Of a DNA stretch of 7,265 bases, positions 4,270 through 7,265 are shown in pieces (the stretch's first letter is position 1; every line of letters begins with the position of its first letter). The notes below the pieces were generated by a model. The model worked only from the letters and a program-made list of their open reading frames with translations, did no database searches and was not told the DNA's origin. Source of the stretch: an uncultured Flavobacteriales bacterium (lineage in GTDB: Bacteria; Bacteroidota; Bacteroidia; Flavobacteriales_D; Sanyastnellaceae); contig CALKYI010000022.1 in the NCBI GenBank assembly GCA_938003665.1, positions 1 to 7,265 of the forward strand, given 5' to 3'. Both the position numbers and the translations under genes were made by a program.

Positions 4270-7155
4270 CAAGACGACTGTGAATTTGAAGCCCAAGTGG
4301 AATTCTATACCGCCATGTGGGGGGCAGAAATCAGTTGGGAAATCACGAACGATGCTGGAGACATTGTCCTAGAAGGTGGCAACTATGAGGATTACGATGC
4401 GGACGATTTCGTGCATTGCTTTGAAACCGGCTGTTATCAGCTGCACATGTACGATAGCTTCGGTGACGGATGGAATGCTGCGTTCATGGGCCTGAATTTC
4501 CCGGATGCGGGCATCATGTTTGGTGACATCACCCTCGAGTCCGGAAACTACGATGTCTTCAACTTTGCTTTGGGAACCGAGTGCGAATTTGAAGAAGGCA
4601 CCGGTGGTGGCGGCAATGGAAACAGTGACGTCCACGGTTGTACCGACCCGGAAGCAGTGAACTTCAATCCGGCCGCGACCATTGATGACGGCACGTGCAT
4701 TTATGCTTGTGAAGACGGCGGGGAGCAGGCTTTGCTTTACCTCTGCACCTTCAGCCAAGGCAATAACGTCGCCCTCGAAATCACCGATGAAGCCGGTGAA
4801 ATCGTCTACAGCGGAAGCGATTACGGCAACATGGCCATCGAATACGTGGACATCTGCTTGGGAGAAGGCTGTTACACGGCCACCTTGACGAACACGGCAG
4901 GCGAAGGCGGTTGGTACAACGGCTACTTCTACATCAATTACGGATGGGAGCAAATCGTCTACGCCACCTTGCCAGACGACAGCAGCGAGTGGAGCTTTGA
5001 ATTCTCTGTCGATGGTTCGTGCGGCGACGTGTTTGGTTGCACAGACCCCGGCGCGCCTAACTACAACCCCGACGCGACGGTGGACGATGGAACGTGCTTG
5101 CCGACATGCGAGTGCGACGACGAGCCTTTGGAGCCGGTCTGTGGTATGGATTGGTTGACCGGAGAACTGATCACGTTTGACAACCTCTGCGAACTCGAGT
5201 GCGTCGGCGCCTACCTCTACTGGGAAGGCGATTGCGCCGATCAACCTGTGTACGGCTGCATGGACCCGGAGGCGTTGAACTACGACCCGGAGGCCACCGT
5301 CGACAGCGGATGCCTCTACCCCATTGATTGCGAAGGCAACACGACCATTCAAATTTTTGCCATTGCAGACAGCACGGAAGAAGGAGGCAATTTCCCCTTC
5401 GCCAGCTGGTACATCACAGACGTCAACAACGCGGCATGGTACAACTACGTGCAATACCAAAACGACGCGGGCGCTTGGGTGGCAGATGGATGCATTGAAG
5501 ATGGCTGCTACAACTTCACCGTCTATGCCGGATTCACCGGTGGCGCATCAGCAACTGTCGCCGTCGTCGTAGAGGGTGAAACGACTTACTACGAGGGGAA
5601 CACCGATACCTTCCAAACCACGTATGGTTTGGGCATCAATGTGGAGGATTGCGAACCTTATGTACCCGGCTGCACAGACGAGACAGCCTTGAACTACGAC
5701 CCGAACGCGACCGAAGACAACGGATCCTGCATATATCCCTTGGTGTGTGAGGAAGGAGAAGTCGCCGGACAGCTGTATGTCTGCACCTTCTCGCAAGGCT
5801 GGGCCGTGGGATTGACCATTGAAGACGAAGAGGGCAATGTGCTGTTTGACCAGCAAGGGTTCAATGACATGGAAATTCTGTACCTCGACGTATGCGTGGA
5901 CTCCACCGCATGCTACACCGCCTCCCTGACCAACTTGGCAGGCGACGCCTCGTGGTACGGTGGATACTTTTACTTGAATGCCGGGTGGGAACAATTGATT
6001 TACGAGTCCTTGGACGCCGATGCTTCAATCGAAGTCGTTCAATTCTCTGTGGACGGCAACTGCGGCGATGTGCAGGGGTGCACTGACGAGGAGGCAGCGA
6101 ACTACAACCCCGAGGCGTCGATCGATGACGGTTCGTGCGTTTACCCACTGGACTGCGAAGGCCTCATTTCCGTGTACGCGGAATTGGACGGCGGTACCTG
6201 GATCAATGAAGTGGGCTGGGCATTGGTGGATGAAGCCGGGAATGTGCTGTGGGAAGGATTTGGAAGTTGGGTAGAGACTGGCCAACAGGCCATGGAGACC
6301 TGCGTTCCCCCGGGATGTTACTCGCTCGTATTAACCGACTCCTTCGGCGATGGTTGGGACAGCACGGTGTTGACCCTGACGTGGGAAAACGAGTCGGTGG
6401 ATTACACCCTAGAGACGGGTAACTATGGAGAATTCAGCGTGGGCATTGGAGCAGACTGCAACGATCAACCCGATCCAATTGCTGGCTGTATGGACGGCGG
6501 AGCAATCAATTACAATCCACTTGCGACAGAAGACGATGGCTCATGTGAGTTCGCCTTCTGCCCAACGAATGAAGTGACGTTCGTTACTGTCACCCTCGAG
6601 GACGGATTGAGCCTCGGTTGGAACCTCAGTGGTGGCGGCGATGGAGCGAACGTCGGAGGCAGTGCGTATGCGAGCAATACTTCACACACGTACACCGCTT
6701 GTTTAGTGGACGATTGCTACAACGTGACCATGTGGGATATGAATGCCGACGGATGGAATGGCGGATGGATTGAGGTGTGGATGGACAATGAATTGGTCAC
6801 CACCGCTACCCTAGAGGACGGGTTCATAACCACCATGCAATTGGGCATCAATGCGGATTGCGACGACGAGGATGGCATCGATCCGGGATTTTGGCTCGAC
6901 CCCATTGGATTTGCTCCATACCCGAACCCCACGGAAGGTGAGACCAACCTCAATGGAAGTGGCTGGGACCAGCATTTACCAGTGAACGTTGAAGTGCGTG
7001 ACGTTACAGGTCGAACAGTGCACAAACGCACCATCATCCCCAACGGCGACAACGCCCAATGGGTGCTGCGCACAGATGCGTATGAAGCTGGTATGTACAT
7101 CGTAACAGGAACACAAGCTGAACGGTCTGCACAGACCGCCATTGTGGTTCGCTAA
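4207..7155 (+). CDS. Large acidic, disulfide-rich, T9SS-exported repeat protein lacking Lys/Arg before its sorting domain
   Basis: This 982-residue protein starts MKNLLLSAVCLLAAAF and has a Sec signal peptide (1-21, ATA then QDD). It ends in a T9SS type A sorting domain (about 903-982: YPNPTEG, VEVRDVTGR, AGMYIV, final VVR), so it is exported and probably anchored to or released from the outer surface. Between these lie six modules of about 105-120 residues, each with a first Cys, a central C-x(4-5)-CY pair and a closing Cys. Modules 1, 5 and 6 carry DSFGDGW or MNADGW. Six GC(T/M)D...DDG(S/T)C repeats separate them, and a Kazal-like segment sits at 301-343. There are 44 cysteines from 25 to 885 and none in the sorting domain, consistent with disulfides. 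Lys and Arg are absent from 3 to 930, and Asp/Glu are very frequent. No enzymatic motif is visible. Adhesin, matrix or cation-binding roles are guesses. Not obviously in an operon. Confidence 0.95.
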   Translation: MKNLLLSAVCLLAAAFAPATAQDDCEFEAQVEFYTAMWGAEISWEITNDAGDIVLEGGNYEDYDADDFVHCFETGCYQLHMYDSFGDGWNAAFMGLNFPDAGIMFGDITLESGNYDVFNFALGTECEFEEGTGGGGNGNSDVHGCTDPEAVNFNPAATIDDGTCIYACEDGGEQALLYLCTFSQGNNVALEITDEAGEIVYSGSDYGNMAIEYVDICLGEGCYTATLTNTAGEGGWYNGYFYINYGWEQIVYATLPDDSSEWSFEFSVDGSCGDVFGCTDPGAPNYNPDATVDDGTCLPTCECDDEPLEPVCGMDWLTGELITFDNLCELECVGAYLYWEGDCADQPVYGCMDPEALNYDPEATVDSGCLYPIDCEGNTTIQIFAIADSTEEGGNFPFASWYITDVNNAAWYNYVQYQNDAGAWVADGCIEDGCYNFTVYAGFTGGASATVAVVVEGETTYYEGNTDTFQTTYGLGINVEDCEPYVPGCTDETALNYDPNATEDNGSCIYPLVCEEGEVAGQLYVCTFSQGWAVGLTIEDEEGNVLFDQQGFNDMEILYLDVCVDSTACYTASLTNLAGDASWYGGYFYLNAGWEQLIYESLDADASIEVVQFSVDGNCGDVQGCTDEEAANYNPEASIDDGSCVYPLDCEGLISVYAELDGGTWINEVGWALVDEAGNVLWEGFGSWVETGQQAMETCVPPGCYSLVLTDSFGDGWDSTVLTLTWENESVDYTLETGNYGEFSVGIGADCNDQPDPIAGCMDGGAINYNPLATEDDGSCEFAFCPTNEVTFVTVTLEDGLSLGWNLSGGGDGANVGGSAYASNTSHTYTACLVDDCYNVTMWDMNADGWNGGWIEVWMDNELVTTATLEDGFITTMQLGINADCDDEDGIDPGFWLDPIGFAPYPNPTEGETNLNGSGWDQHLPVNVEVRDVTGRTVHKRTIIPNGDNAQWVLRTDAYEAGMYIVTGTQAERSAQTAIVVR
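4279..4584 (+). repeat. Four-cysteine module 1
   Basis: Residues 25-126. Cysteines are at 25, 71, 76 and 126, with CYQLHMYDSFGDGWN in the middle and a closing strand before the last Cys. Same layout as modules 5 and 6. Confidence 0.7.
4636..4704 (+). repeat. GCTD repeat 1
   Basis: Residues 144-166, beginning GCTDPEAVNFNP and ending DDGTCIY. Two cysteines and acidic/Asn residues suggest a small disulfide-closed, possibly Ca2+-binding turn. The motif is frequent in marine Bacteroidota surface proteins. Confidence 0.85.
4708..5022 (+). repeat. Four-cysteine module 2 (variant with extra Cys)
   Basis: Residues 168-272. Besides the four standard cysteines (168, 217, 222, 272) it has Cys180 in LYLCTFSQG. 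It is closely similar to module 4 (shared CTFSQG, GYFY, GWEQ, FSVDG-x-CGDV), implying internal duplication. Confidence 0.75.
5035..5103 (+). repeat. GCTD repeat 2
   Basis: Residues 277-299, GCTDPGAPNYNP through DDGTCLP. It directly precedes the Kazal-like segment. Confidence 0.85.
5107..5235 (+). other. Kazal-like domain
   Basis: Residues 301-343 carry six cysteines (301, 303, 312, 328, 332, 343) with EPVCGMD, then FDNLCELEC and a closing GDC. This matches the Kazal pattern PVCG-x-D ... (Y/F)-x-N-x-C ... C ... G-x-C, though with CEC at the start and a longer loop after PVCG. The residue at the expected P1 position (second after Cys303) is Asp305, so classical trypsin or elastase inhibition is not predicted. 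Confidence 0.6.
5254..5319 (+). repeat. GCMD repeat 3 (one residue shorter)
   Basis: Residues 350-371, GCMDPEALNYDP then ATVDSGCLY. The DDG(S/T)C end of the other copies is shortened by one residue to DSGC, keeping the reading frame and the second Cys. Confidence 0.8.
5329..5652 (+). repeat. Four-cysteine module 3 (divergent)
   Basis: Residues 375-482, cysteines 375, 429, 434 and 482. CYNFTVYAGF replaces the usual CYxLxxxDSFGDGW, so it is the most divergent copy. Confidence 0.6.
5668..5736 (+). repeat. GCTD repeat 4
   Basis: Residues 488-510, GCTDETALNYDP through DNGSCIY. Confidence 0.85.
5746..6063 (+). repeat. Four-cysteine module 4 (paralogue of module 2)
   Basis: Residues 514-619, cysteines 514, 526, 563, 569 and 619. 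The central pair is spaced by five residues, not four. By eye about half of its positions match module 2, including the extra Cys in LYVCTFSQG. Confidence 0.75.
6076..6144 (+). repeat. GCTD repeat 5
   Basis: Residues 624-646, GCTDEEAANYNP through DDGSCVY. Confidence 0.85.
6154..6459 (+). repeat. Four-cysteine module 5
   Basis: Residues 650-751, cysteines 650, 699, 704 and 751, with CYSLVLTDSFGDGWDS. Closest in form to module 1. Confidence 0.7.
6484..6552 (+). repeat. GCMD repeat 6
   Basis: Residues 760-782, GCMDGGAINYNP through DDGSCEF. Confidence 0.85.
6559..6861 (+). repeat. Four-cysteine module 6
   Basis: Residues 785-885, cysteines 785, 832, 837 and 885, with CYNVTMWDMNADGWNGG. Last module before the sorting domain. 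Confidence 0.65.
6913..7152 (+). other. T9SS type A C-terminal sorting domain
   Basis: Residues about 903-982: APYPNPTEGETNL, VEVRDVTGRTVHKR, LRTDAYEAGMYIVTG and the final strand TAIVVR. This is the Por secretion system sorting domain, normally removed after transport across the outer membrane. It holds every Lys/Arg of the protein except Lys2 (R931, R936, K940, R941, R955, R973, R982). Confidence 0.9.
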
Positions 7156-7176
7156 TTGCGTTAGCGAAAATAGTCC

Positions 7177-7197
7177 GCTCGGCACTGCCCGAGCTTT
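7177..7197 (+). terminator. First hairpin after the large secreted protein
   Basis: GCTCGG (7177-7182) and CCGAGC (7189-7194) form a perfect 6-bp stem with loop CACTGC, followed by only three T. It may be a weak terminator or a 3' stabilising hairpin in front of the second hairpin. Confidence 0.4.
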
Positions 7198-7229
7198 CAA
7201 TCGGTCCTACGCGGGCCGATTGATGTTTT
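7197..7229 (+). terminator. Intrinsic terminator of the large secreted protein gene
   Basis: An 11-bp stem (TCAATCGGTCC with GGGCCGATTGA, one G-U pair) closes a five-base loop TACGC, followed by TGTTTT. Its orientation suits plus-strand transcription; no T-tract follows in the minus-strand reading. The remaining bases to 7265 show no gene or motif. Confidence 0.65.
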
Positions 7230-7265
7230 CGGCCACTTGGTAATTGTGGCGATTAACGTCGTTGC

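Noticed and set aside
5254..5319. Possible frameshift in repeat 3, where DDG(S/T)C becomes DSGC
   Set aside because: The change removes exactly one codon, the frame continues and the conserved Cys is kept, so it is simple divergence.
4369..5460. 363-codon open frame on the minus strand inside the large repeat-protein gene
   Set aside because: It is antisense to a gene with clear signal peptide, repeats and sorting domain. Its sequence shows no recognisable motif, and its openness follows from the lack of Lys/Arg and biased codons on the other strand.
1..7265. Search for CRISPR arrays, tRNA/rRNA genes, insertion sequences and attachment sites
   Set aside because: No regularly spaced identical DNA repeats, cloverleaf-like segment, transposase or terminal repeats were seen. 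The only repeats are protein-level modules inside the large secreted protein.

Overview
The window looks like chromosomal DNA from a member of the Bacteroidota, most likely a marine, Flavobacteriales-type bacterium of moderate-to-high GC. The evidence is a type IX secretion (T9SS) type A C-terminal sorting domain, a gliding-motility-type (type B) C-terminal domain, PKD and CUB-like modules typical of Bacteroidota surface proteins, a perfect TAnnTTTG promoter box and weak Shine-Dalgarno sequences. The exact genus cannot be read from the sequence.

Layout. On the minus strand, reading right to left: an ECF-type RNA polymerase sigma factor (2826 to 2260) overlaps by 4 bases (ATGA) a 451-residue protein (2263 to 908). 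That protein has a short cytoplasmic N-terminus, one membrane helix, a Ser/Thr/Ala/Glu-rich linker, two PKD-like domains and a gliding-motility-like C-terminal domain. After a 150-base gap comes a secreted CUB-like/PKD protein (starts at 757) that runs off the left edge. On the plus strand, diverging from the sigma gene, are mnmA (tRNA 2-thiouridylase, 2966 to 4129) and then a 982-residue secreted, disulfide-rich, highly acidic T9SS cargo protein (4207 to 7155). The window closes with two tandem hairpins, the second a good intrinsic terminator. The last 36 bases hold nothing recognisable.

How the parts may work together. The sigma/transmembrane pair has the organisation of a cell-surface signalling unit: a cytoplasmic tail to hold the sigma factor and a periplasmic sensor made of the same kinds of domain found on exported cargo. 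The secreted protein to its left is a candidate target or co-transcribed partner; this is inference. mnmA is a housekeeping gene, separated from the sigma gene by a 139-base divergent region with clustered inverted CAAGG/CCTTG half-sites.

Most notable observation: the 982-residue protein has no lysine and no arginine from residue 3 to residue 930. All basic Lys/Arg residues of the exported form lie in the sorting domain that T9SS normally removes. The protein also has 44 evenly arranged cysteines and a Kazal-like insert. Together these suggest a matrix or surface protein built to withstand trypsin-like proteolysis, or a highly anionic cation-binding protein.
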